Shown here piece after piece: positions 1-5,857 of a DNA stretch of 7,338 nucleotides. Source of the stretch: Halobacteriales archaeon (lineage in GTDB: Archaea > Halobacteriota > Halobacteria > Halobacteriales > SKSH01); NCBI GenBank assembly GCA_007118075.1, contig SKSH01000200.1:1-7338 (forward strand), read 5' to 3'. The stretch's first letter is position 1. Each line of letters starts with the position of its first letter. The notes under the pieces are model-generated. The model did no database searches, was not told where the DNA came from, and saw nothing but the letters and a program-made list of their open reading frames with translations. The translations under genes and the position numbers were made by a program.

Positions 1-744
1 AAAGCGTTGATAGACCACCTCATGCTCGACGTGTCCGGCCTGCTCGATAGCAGCGTCAGCGGTCGGTTTCAGCTCGACCTTCTTCCCTCGTCGATAGAAT
101 CCATCGGCGGTGAACAAGACCCGACACGCGGCATCCTCGATCCTTGTCGCTGTCGCCTCGGTCCCGAACCCAGAGAAGATAGGGACGGCGATCGCACCGA
201 CCTTGAAACAGCCATACAGGATCGGAACGATTTCGGGGACCATCGGCATGTAGAGGCCGACTGTATCGCCAACCTTGACCCCCCAGTCATCGAGGGTGTT
301 AGCAACGCGGTTGCTCTCCCGGTAGATGTCATGGAATGTCTGTTGCTCGATGGTGCCATCCTCACCCTCCCAAATCGTGGCGACATGATTCCGGGTCCCG
401 GACTCGACGGCTGCATGTCGATCGACGACATTGTGCGCGATATTCAACTCACCACCGGGGTACCAACTGGTGAACTGCGGCCCATCGGTGTCGTCCCGGA
501 CGCTATCGTACGGTTCATAGAACTCGATGCCAAGGTACTCGATGATCTCATCCCAGAACCAGTCGAGGTCGCTACATGTCCGTTCGATGAGCTCCTCGTA
601 CGTCTCGATTCCGTACTCCTCCATGAACCGGTAGACGTTGGTCTGTTCGACGAACGCTGGAGAAGGTTCGAACGCGAACTTCTCAGGGGTGGCCGATGCG
701 TCATCCATATATGGCGATACTTCCCGGTAGCCGACCGTAAACAT
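1..744 (-). CDS. acs: Acetyl-CoA synthetase (AMP-forming) or close acyl-CoA synthetase, N-terminal part, cut by window edge
   Basis: Expected reaction: ATP-dependent activation of acetate (or a short acyl acid) to acyl-CoA through an acyl-adenylate, in the cytoplasm. The minus-strand frame is open from 744 to base 1, giving 248 residues with no stop, so the C-terminal ~60% of a usual ~650-residue protein is outside. Residues ~30-90 look like the ACAS_N domain (FVEQTNVYRFMEEYGI, then DLDWFWDEIIEYLG). The family signature WYPGGELNIAHNVVDRHA follows at ~94-111. The start of the adenylation domain (VGLYMPMVPEIVPILYGCFKVGAIAVPIFSGFG in pieces, ending ~200) and TADGFYRRGKK (~214-224) come next. The P-loop and the acetylatable C-terminal lysine are not in the window. 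Start is uncertain: ATG at 744 is the outermost, but ATG at 708 (Met13) lies ~30 nt after a TTTACGG box and gives a more family-like N-terminus. Acetate versus propionate specificity cannot be decided here. Confidence 0.88.
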   Translation of the reverse strand, partial: MFTVGYREVSPYMDDASATPEKFAFEPSPAFVEQTNVYRFMEEYGIETYEELIERTCSDLDWFWDEIIEYLGIEFYEPYDSVRDDTDGPQFTSWYPGGELNIAHNVVDRHAAVESGTRNHVATIWEGEDGTIEQQTFHDIYRESNRVANTLDDWGVKVGDTVGLYMPMVPEIVPILYGCFKVGAIAVPIFSGFGTEATATRIEDAACRVLFTADGFYRRGKKVELKPTADAAIEQAGHVEHEVVYQRF

Positions 745-785
745 TGGTGAAGTGAGATCCGAGAGTGGTGGTCAGCCAGAATGTC

Positions 786-791
786 TTTACC
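786..791 (+). promoter_or_regulatory. TTTACC TATA-like box for the GNAT gene
   Basis: TTTACC is centred about 26 nt before the ATG at 814, the spacing expected for a leaderless haloarchaeal transcript. The same bases read GGTAAA on the other strand, about 45 nt before the synthetase ATG at 744, so the 69-bp divergent region could serve both genes. Seen by eye only. Confidence 0.35.
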
Positions 792-813
792 TTGAAGGGT
801 GCTTACCATACCC

Positions 814-1410
814 ATGTACGTTCGGGACGCCAAAAACCGTGAGGAGGTGTGGTTGCTCGACCGGCTAGACCAGCTGGGGATAGAGGATCCGGCGTTCCGC
901 TCACGAGATTATGTGATCTCGATCGATGAGACTTCGGGCGAGAAAGCCGGTTTCGGGAGGATCAGAATCCACCCAGGCGATCCAGAAGTCTGTGAGCTAG
1001 CTGCAGTTGGGGTGCTTCCAGAATGGCGCGATCAGGGCGTCGGTGCACACGTCATCGAGCGATTGATCGCGCACGCCGGAGACGCCGGTTTCGACGAGCT
1101 CTACGTGGTCACCGATCAGATTGACTACTGCACGCAGCTCGGTTTCGAACCCGTCTCAAGCGATGCACTCTCGGATCCACTGGCTGAGCGATTGACCGAG
1201 GTGAGAAAGAACGTATCGGCGGATGCCATCGTGCTCACCATCGAGATTGATGACTTCGAGATGCCCGATCGACTTCGCGAACGGTTCAAGGCAGCCGGTC
1301 GGAAAGATATAGAACCAGAGTCGGTGGACACCTCGGAGGCTGATTCGCTGCGTGAGGAATTCGGGATCGATCCGGAAGCGGCCACCTACAAATACGACAC
1401 CGGCCGATGA
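814..1410 (+). CDS. GNAT-family N-acetyltransferase
   Basis: Predicted to transfer an acetyl group from acetyl-CoA to an amine or lysine; the substrate is unknown. The protein has 198 residues from ATG 814. A GTG at 799 would add five residues but overlaps the region just after the TTTACC box, so the ATG is preferred. The GNAT fold is recognisable: strand ELAAVGVLPEW (61-71), then motif A RDQGVGAHVIERL (72-84) with the R-x-x-G-x-G acetyl-CoA loop at 72-77, then LYVVTDQIDYCTQLGFEPVS (96-115), the usual motif B ending in G-F-x-x-V. About 50 residues follow the core (150-198: MPDRLRERFK, then an acidic stretch ending YKYDTGR). This tail is longer than a minimal GNAT and of unknown role. The gene is divergent from the acetyl-CoA synthetase with 69 bp between starts, which suggests, without proving, that the synthetase is the substrate, as for bacterial AcuA or Pat. 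Confidence 0.88.
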   Translation: MYVRDAKNREEVWLLDRLDQLGIEDPAFRSRDYVISIDETSGEKAGFGRIRIHPGDPEVCELAAVGVLPEWRDQGVGAHVIERLIAHAGDAGFDELYVVTDQIDYCTQLGFEPVSSDALSDPLAERLTEVRKNVSADAIVLTIEIDDFEMPDRLRERFKAAGRKDIEPESVDTSEADSLREEFGIDPEAATYKYDTGR

Positions 1411-1483
1411 TCAGCTAGGCTCGCTGGTCCTATTTGCAGCTCCTGCTCACTGGCCTCGTTCCCAGCACTGATAATTATGGGTT

Positions 1484-1492
1484 AATATATAT
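1484..1492 (+). promoter_or_regulatory. A/T-rich TATA element upstream of the winged-helix gene
   Basis: AATATATAT sits in the most A/T-rich stretch of the window (about 1470-1495), in the 134-bp gap after the GNAT gene. Transcription would start near 1513-1517, leaving a leader of about 30 nt before ATG 1545. A second candidate, GTTACGA at 1514-1520, is centred 28 nt before that ATG and would give a leaderless transcript. No Shine-Dalgarno-like GGAGG is visible. Confidence 0.5.
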
Positions 1493-1544
1493 CATTCACG
1501 GCGGGCAACACCTGTTACGAACGCTGATTCGCTCATACGCTCTC

Positions 1545-2141
1545 ATGTCCACCTCACGATTGCTCATCCCGCGTTTCAATCGCGGTCGACCGACCCTCTC
1601 GCAGGCTGAAGTGTTCGATCTGTTGAGCAATCAACGCCGTCGTGCAATCATCCGATATCTCCGCAATCATGACGGATCTTCGATCACACTGGATGACCTC
1701 ATCGATGCGGTCGTCGAATGGGAGCATGGTGTGGGGGCGGGATCGATCACCGATGGACAACGTGCCAGTGTCTACTCTTCCCTCATCCAGACCCATCTGC
1801 CTCGCCTCGAAGCAGCCGGTGTCGTCGAGGTCGATGATGCGTCAGGTGAGATCACCACAACTGACCTAACTCGTGAGATGGAACTCTATCTAGAGTACTC
1901 TCCTCGGAGTGATATCCCCTGGGCAGAGTACTATGTCGGACTGAGTGCCGTGTCTGCTGCCTTGATCGCAGTCGTTTGGGCCGACCTGCCACCGTTCGGC
2001 TTGCTATCTGAGGTCTCGGTCGCTGCCATCATCGTCTGTTTCGTCTTCATATCGGCCATCGTCCACCTCTTCCAGATGCGACGGAGTCGACTCGGACATC
2101 CCTCATTCGAAGGTAAACTGGACCCCGAACGTACCGGGTAG
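1545..2141 (+). CDS. DUF7344-type winged-helix protein with two C-terminal membrane helices
   Basis: Haloarchaeal protein of unknown function, 198 residues from ATG 1545. The frame stays open upstream to 1434, but that part overlaps the TATA-rich region and is not protein-like, so the later ATG is chosen. Residues ~15-110 match the DUF7344 pattern as I remember it: LSQAEVFDLLSNQRRRAIIRYL, then LDDLIDAVVEWEHG, then a helix with YSSLIQTHLPRLEAAGVVEVD. This resembles a winged-helix DNA-binding domain with the wing near DDASGEITTT. Two hydrophobic segments follow, at about residues 130-147 (YVGLSAVSAALIAVVWA) and 157-175 (VSVAAIIVCFVFISAIVHL), and then a basic tail starting QMRRSRLG. The layout suggests a membrane-tethered transcription regulator. 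No sensor domain is visible and its targets are unknown. The stop is TAG. The mutase gene starts 52 bp downstream on the same strand. Confidence 0.85.
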   Translation: MSTSRLLIPRFNRGRPTLSQAEVFDLLSNQRRRAIIRYLRNHDGSSITLDDLIDAVVEWEHGVGAGSITDGQRASVYSSLIQTHLPRLEAAGVVEVDDASGEITTTDLTREMELYLEYSPRSDIPWAEYYVGLSAVSAALIAVVWADLPPFGLLSEVSVAAIIVCFVFISAIVHLFQMRRSRLGHPSFEGKLDPERTG

Positions 2142-2155
2142 GCTGATCGGCGAGG

Positions 2156-2177
2156 CACAACGGTAATGTCTCGGGCG
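2156..2177 (+). promoter_or_regulatory. Putative promoter block of the mutase gene, shared with the epimerase gene
   Basis: The block begins CACAAC and contains GTAATGTCTCGG. The GTAA core is centred about 29 nt before ATG 2194, fitting a core promoter of a nearly leaderless transcript. It matches the block at 3890-3913 at 18 of 22 aligned positions with a single 1-nt gap. Confidence 0.45.
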
Positions 2178-2193
2178 TCCCTCATCGAAAGCG

Positions 2194-3882
2194 ATGTTCG
2201 ACGCCGACGACCTTGAGGCGATTCGATCGGCGTACGATTCCTGGCGTCAAGACGCGTACGAGCCGACTGTCGACCGATTCGGCGAACGCCGTGAACGCTT
2301 CCTGACGGACGTCAACGGGACCACCGTAGCTCCTATCTACACGCCCAATGATATCGGTGAGTTAGACCTGGCCGAAGATCTCGGGTTCCCAGGGACCGCA
2401 CCGTTTACCCGTGGTGTCTACTCGACCGGCTACAGGGGACGCCTCTGGACGATGCGCCAGTATGCTGGGATGGGGACTGCTGAGGAGACCAACGAGCGGT
2501 TTCGCTATCTCCTCGACGCGGGTCAGACCGGGTTGTCCATGGCGTTCGACCTCCCAACGCAGATGGGGTATAACTCGGATCATCCGATGGCCGCCGGCGA
2601 GATCGGCAAGTCTGGGGTGGCGATCGATACCGTCGATGACATGGCTACCGTCTTCGATGAGATCCCGCTCGATTCGGTCTCGACGAGCATGACGATCAAC
2701 GCTCCGGCCTCGATCTTGCTTGCGATGTACATTGCCATCGGGGATGAACAGGGAGTCGATCGTACGGCACTACGTGGGACCATCCAGAACGATCTGCTCA
2801 AGGAATACATAGCCCGGAACACGTACATCTACCCGCCGGAGCCGTCGATGCGGATCGTCACGGATATCTTCGAATTCTGTGCAGCGGAGCTTCCGAAATT
2901 CAACACCATCTCCATCTCTGGATATCACGTTCGTGAGGCAGGAGCGACAGCCGCACAGGAACTCGCGTTCACCCTCGGGAATGCGCTCGAGTACGTCGAA
3001 TCCGCAACGGATGCTGGCCTCGAGGTGGACGCGTTCGCCCCACAGCTATCGTTCTTCTTTGCCGCTCACAACAACATCTTCGAGGAGGTCGCCAAGTTCC
3101 GTGCCGCCCGGCGTCTCTGGTATACCCTCTTGACCGAACGGTACGACGTCAGCGATCCGGCCGCGACGAAGCTGAAGTTCCACACCCAGACCGGCGGTTC
3201 GACACTCACCGCACAGCAGATCGAGAACAACGTCGTCCGGGTGGCATACCAGGCGCTTGCGGCGGTCCTAGGGGGAACGCAGAGCCTCCACACCAACGGT
3301 AAGGACGAGGCGCTAGCCTTACCTACGGAGGAATCTGTCCGAACCGCACTTCGAACCCAACAGATCCTCGCCCATGAGAGTGGGGTCGCCGACACGGTCG
3401 ATCCCCTTGCTGGGAGCTACTACGTCGAATCACTCACCGATGAGCTCGAGAAAACCGCACTTGAGCTCATCGAAGACATCGAGGCCCGTGGAGGGATGCT
3501 CGCCGCCATCGAGGCTGGCTGGGTCCAGCGAGAAATCCGTGATGTTGCCTTCGACCGGCAGTCATCGATCGAGGCCGGTGAACACGTCATCGTCGGGGTG
3601 AATCGCTTCGAGGACGAGGAGGCCAAGTCCAAGGTCGACCTCGAGGAGGTCTCTCAGGGACAACAAGCACGCCAGATCGAGCGGCTGAACACGGTCCGCA
3701 ATCGGCGAGATGAAACAGCGGTGCAAGGCGCTCTCGAGTCGGTACGCAACGCCGCAACCGGTGATGACAACCTCATGCCACCAATCATCCAGGCGGTGAA
3801 GGCACGTGCAACGGTCGGCGAGATCGCGGACGTCATGCGCGATGAGTTCGGCGAGTATGCTGGTGACGCGAGACCACTTTGA
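2194..3882 (+). CDS. mcmA1: Methylmalonyl-CoA mutase, catalytic (alpha) subunit
   Basis: Catalyses the adenosylcobalamin-dependent radical rearrangement of (R)-methylmalonyl-CoA to succinyl-CoA in the cytoplasm. The 562-residue length fits the split archaeal/bacterial form: catalytic TIM barrel only, with the B12-binding domain on a separate small subunit. Visible signatures include RGVYSTGYRGRLWTMRQYAG (73-92), FDLPTQMGYNSDHP (118-131), GTIQNDLLKEYIARNTYIYPP (195-215), ISISGYHVREAGAT (239-252) and HTQTGGSTLTAQQ. Against the Propionibacterium enzyme, Tyr90 corresponds to TyrA89, Arg208 to ArgA207 and His245 to HisA244. Tyr plus Arg at the first two positions is the methylmalonyl pattern; isobutyryl-CoA mutases carry Phe and Gln. 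No DxHxxG cobalamin motif is present in the chain, and no small-subunit gene lies in the window. The start is the first ATG of the frame, followed by an acidic MFDADDLEAI N-terminus. The epimerase gene begins 44 bp after the TGA stop. Confidence 0.97.
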   Translation: MFDADDLEAIRSAYDSWRQDAYEPTVDRFGERRERFLTDVNGTTVAPIYTPNDIGELDLAEDLGFPGTAPFTRGVYSTGYRGRLWTMRQYAGMGTAEETNERFRYLLDAGQTGLSMAFDLPTQMGYNSDHPMAAGEIGKSGVAIDTVDDMATVFDEIPLDSVSTSMTINAPASILLAMYIAIGDEQGVDRTALRGTIQNDLLKEYIARNTYIYPPEPSMRIVTDIFEFCAAELPKFNTISISGYHVREAGATAAQELAFTLGNALEYVESATDAGLEVDAFAPQLSFFFAAHNNIFEEVAKFRAARRLWYTLLTERYDVSDPAATKLKFHTQTGGSTLTAQQIENNVVRVAYQALAAVLGGTQSLHTNGKDEALALPTEESVRTALRTQQILAHESGVADTVDPLAGSYYVESLTDELEKTALELIEDIEARGGMLAAIEAGWVQREIRDVAFDRQSSIEAGEHVIVGVNRFEDEEAKSKVDLEEVSQGQQARQIERLNTVRNRRDETAVQGALESVRNAATGDDNLMPPIIQAVKARATVGEIADVMRDEFGEYAGDARPL

Positions 3883-3889
3883 TCGGGAC

Positions 3890-3913
3890 CACAACCAGTA
3901 ACGTATCGGGGGG
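3890..3913 (+). promoter_or_regulatory. Putative promoter block of the epimerase gene
   Basis: This sits in the 44-bp gap between mutase stop and epimerase start. It begins CACAACC and contains GTAACGTATCGG, with the GTAA core about 27-28 nt before ATG 3927. It closely matches the block before the mutase gene, so the epimerase probably has its own promoter besides any readthrough. Confidence 0.45.
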
Positions 3914-3926
3914 TGAAGCAGCCATT

Positions 3927-4313
3927 ATGGACTTCCATCACGTCGGCATCGTCACTGACGACCTCGATGCACTGGCCGAGCGATATGAGGCTATCTTCGG
4001 GCTTGAACTCGTCCACGAGGAAACGCTCGAACAGCTTCGCGTCGGATTTATTCCCCTCGAGACGGGCTTTTTCGAACTCCTCGAACCGATCGATGACAGC
4101 GGTCCGATCGCCGGGTATTTGGAACAGGATGGGACGACACTACACCATTTCGCGCTGGCGGTCTCGGATATCGAACAAGCGCTCGCCAAGGCGGTCGATG
4201 CTGGTGTATCACCGATCGATGAGACTCCACGACCCGGTGCGTGGGGACACACCGTCGCCTTCCTCCAGCCGGGCGATACCGGTGGGACACTCATCGAGTT
4301 CGTCCAGGAGTGA
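3927..4313 (+). CDS. mce: Methylmalonyl-CoA epimerase
   Basis: Interconverts (S)- and (R)-methylmalonyl-CoA, feeding the mutase encoded just upstream. It is a small VOC/glyoxalase-fold metalloenzyme of 128 residues, normal for the family. Two beta-alpha-beta-beta-beta modules are visible: residues 1-55 (MDFHHVGIVTDDLDALAERY to FFELLEPI) and 71-127 (TLHHFALAVSDIEQAL to GGTLIEFVQE). Likely metal ligands are His5, Glu50, His74 and Glu124, which align with His12, Gln65, His91 and Glu141 of the Propionibacterium enzyme. The linker DDSGPIAGYLEQDG is also typical (compare DSPIAGFL in the human protein). ATG 3927 is chosen because the HHVGI strand begins right after it and a promoter-like block precedes it. 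It ends only 4 bp before the stop of the convergent HAD gene, so the two transcripts must terminate in or overlap each other's coding ends. Confidence 0.95.
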   Translation: MDFHHVGIVTDDLDALAERYEAIFGLELVHEETLEQLRVGFIPLETGFFELLEPIDDSGPIAGYLEQDGTTLHHFALAVSDIEQALAKAVDAGVSPIDETPRPGAWGHTVAFLQPGDTGGTLIEFVQE

Positions 4314-4317
4314 CCGA

Positions 4318-5004
4318 TCACTCCCACGGCCGAGCTTGCAGCTCTGCGGCACTTGCCACCTGGTGATCGGCCTCGATTTCGGTGGCTGAATCGTGAAAAT
4401 GCGTCCACGATGGATCGGGGAACCAGACCGAGGTCAACTCGGCCCGGTTCGCCCCGAGTACGTCATGCTCGAGCGAATCACCGATATGTACCGCCTGTTC
4501 GGGTGCTGCATCGACCGTGTCTAACGCGGCGAGGAACGGTTCAGGTGCTGGTTTTCGGGGGATCGACCCATCGCAATAGATCGCACATTGAATCCTATCG
4601 AAGATGCCGAGTGCCGAAAGCTTTTGTTGCTGCGTATCTGGCAAGCCGTTGGTCACGATCACGATCTGATGTGCCGAGGAGAATTGATCGAAGACTGCCT
4701 CCATGCCGCTCCTCCAGGAGACACTTCCAGGCCCTCGTCTCGAGGTGTATGCCGCCGCGATCGCCTCTCCGATGGTGGGATCGTGCCCTGCTTCTTTCGC
4801 GAGCTGTGAAAATGCTCGGCGTCTGAGGGTGGCCATGTCCGGAGCCTCAGATGCGATCTCATCGAACCGATTCACATACGCCTCGACGTCGAAAATCGGG
4901 TCGACTCCGACCTCCTCGAACGCTGAATCAAGGATCGATGCTGGAGACTGATCGTATTGACAGAGTGTGTTATCGAGGTCGAAGCTGATGACCTTGGGTC
5001 TCAT
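4318..5004 (-). CDS. HAD-superfamily hydrolase (probable phosphatase)
   Basis: Predicted Mg2+-dependent phosphatase of the haloacid dehalogenase superfamily, 228 residues, cytoplasmic; the substrate is unknown. All four HAD motifs are present: motif I FDLDNTL with nucleophile Asp9 and acid/base Asp11; motif II IVTNG with Thr118; motif III Lys151 in PRKPAPEPF; motif IV HIGDSLEHD with Asp176 and Asp181. A helical cap occupies about residues 15-95, between motifs I and II, which places it in subclass IA (the group containing phosphoglycolate phosphatase and YjjG-like nucleotidases). It is the second gene of a minus-strand pair: its ATG lies 12 nt after the stop of the FAD oxidoreductase, so the two are probably co-transcribed. 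No clear Shine-Dalgarno is seen in that gap. A precise substrate should not be assigned from sequence. Confidence 0.93.
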   Translation of the reverse strand: MRPKVISFDLDNTLCQYDQSPASILDSAFEEVGVDPIFDVEAYVNRFDEIASEAPDMATLRRRAFSQLAKEAGHDPTIGEAIAAAYTSRRGPGSVSWRSGMEAVFDQFSSAHQIVIVTNGLPDTQQQKLSALGIFDRIQCAIYCDGSIPRKPAPEPFLAALDTVDAAPEQAVHIGDSLEHDVLGANRAELTSVWFPDPSWTHFHDSATEIEADHQVASAAELQARPWE

Positions 5005-5016
5005 GAACCCGTGTCA

Positions 5017-5661
5017 TCACCCGTAGCTCTCGATCTTCGCCTCATCTGGATCTCCACCTGCGCTCGCGATCGCCTCGACCGCCCGATCGACGAACGTTCG
5101 AAATCCGAAGACGAAATCGATGCCGTCTGGGACGGCCGTTCTCGCCGCATGTACCGCAGCTTCGAACCCGTCGTCGGTGGATGTGACGAACACCGAATTC
5201 GTCTCCGCGATGGCGGCGAATCGCTCTTCGTGAATGAGTGCCTCCTCACCAGGATCAGCGATCAAGGCGGCCTCGAATCCCTGATCGATGGCTCGCTCAA
5301 CGACGCCGAGGCCAGCACCGATTCCCGGTCCACCGGCGAGCACTCTGACCGGTCCCTCATCATCATAATAGATCTGCCCGAACGGTCCCTCGATCGTGAG
5401 GATATCACCAGGTTGTCTCTCGGCGAGCCACCCGGAGAAGGCGCCCGTTGGGTCGACCCCTACCGTGAGCTCGAATGTGTTGGTCACCGCTGGTGAGGAC
5501 AATGTATAATGCCTGGCGAACTCCTCACCGTCGATCGGCTCCCTGATCAAGATGAATTGTCCTGGTTTCGCGGAGAACCCCTGAGGTGTCTCCAGCTCCA
5601 AGGCGACCGTCGACGGACCGACCCTTTTGAGCGATCTGATCGTCACCTCCTGCGATTCCAT
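5017..5661 (-). CDS. FAD-binding oxidoreductase of the ferredoxin-NADP reductase superfamily
   Basis: Predicted flavoprotein of 214 residues that would pass electrons between a pyridine nucleotide and an unidentified partner. The N-terminal beta-barrel carries the FAD motif RHYTLSS (50-56, the R-x-Y-[ST]-x-S pattern) and GPFG (92-95). The nucleotide-binding half shows LAGGPGIGAGLGV (108-120) and ends FVFGFRTFVDRAVEAIASAG (183-202), then ESYG. The overall layout resembles PyrK, the electron-transfer subunit of dihydroorotate dehydrogenase, and related reductases. However, the protein has no cysteine at all, so it lacks the PyrK [2Fe-2S] cluster. The usual C-terminal Cys-Gly-Pro of NAD(P)H-binding reductases reads Phe-Gly-Phe. 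I recall similar short haloarchaeal proteins, so this is probably a family trait rather than damage. It leads the pair with the HAD gene 12 nt downstream; why these two are paired is unclear. Confidence 0.88.
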   Translation of the reverse strand: MESQEVTIRSLKRVGPSTVALELETPQGFSAKPGQFILIREPIDGEEFARHYTLSSPAVTNTFELTVGVDPTGAFSGWLAERQPGDILTIEGPFGQIYYDDEGPVRVLAGGPGIGAGLGVVERAIDQGFEAALIADPGEEALIHEERFAAIAETNSVFVTSTDDGFEAAVHAARTAVPDGIDFVFGFRTFVDRAVEAIASAGGDPDEAKIESYG

Positions 5662-5683
5662 GCTTGATGGTCGTATCGTGACC

Positions 5684-5707
5684 GCGTAAGGACTTCCGAT
5701 TCGTTAC
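5684..5707 (-). promoter_or_regulatory. Putative promoter elements of the oxidoreductase-HAD pair
   Basis: On the minus strand CTTACGC (5690-5684) is centred 26 nt before ATG 5661, suitable for a leaderless start. Just upstream, GTAACGAATCGG (5707-5696) matches the core of the epimerase promoter block (GTAACGTATCGG) at 11 of 12 positions. Either could be the TATA-like element; the second would give a leader of about 17 nt. Confidence 0.35.
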
Positions 5708-5766
5708 GTTGGGGCAAGCCTATGTAGTCGGCCATACAAGCGTCCAGGTAGCGATGTCGACCAAGC

Positions 5767-5816
5767 GGTGGCAACGGTCCGGTAACTTGGTCGTCGGAGG
5801 GCGGACCGTGTCCACC
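5767..5816. promoter_or_regulatory. Imperfect 50-bp palindrome in the divergent intergenic region
   Basis: Left arm GGTGG-CA-ACGGTCCG (5767-5781) pairs with right arm CGGACCGT-GT-CCACC (5802-5816): 8 bp, a 2-nt mismatch, then 5 bp, around a 20-nt centre. The centre contains GGTAACTT-like promoter bases (5781-5788). A competing 8-bp pair, CGACCAAG (5758-5765) with CTTGGTCG (5786-5793), overlaps it. It lies 41 nt before the membrane-protein ATG. It could be an operator or, if transcribed, a structured leader. Confidence 0.35.
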
Positions 5817-5857
5817 AGGATTGTACCAACTGATAGACCGGCAATTTGCAGTGAACC

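Noticed and set aside
7..750. 247-codon open frame on the plus strand opposite the acetyl-CoA synthetase
   Set aside because: The minus strand encodes clear Acs signatures over the same bases. The plus-strand translation has no recognisable motif; long antisense frames are common where codons end in C or G.
1434..1544. N-terminal extension of the winged-helix protein by 37 residues
   Set aside because: This part overlaps the TATA-rich promoter region, and the family similarity begins after Met at 1545.
3438..3472. 10-bp inverted repeat CGATGAGCTC / GAGCTCATCG
   Set aside because: It lies inside the mutase coding sequence and follows from repeated Glu-Leu codons in DELEKTALELIED. Probably chance.
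4957..5496. 179-codon plus-strand frame opposite the oxidoreductase
   Set aside because: The minus strand carries FAD and nucleotide-binding motifs throughout. The plus frame is an antisense shadow.
5662..5857. Small RNA or hidden small gene in the 196-bp divergent gap
   Set aside because: Open frames here are short, overlap the promoter elements and lack family-like composition. No tRNA-like cloverleaf was seen. Only the inverted repeats are supportable.
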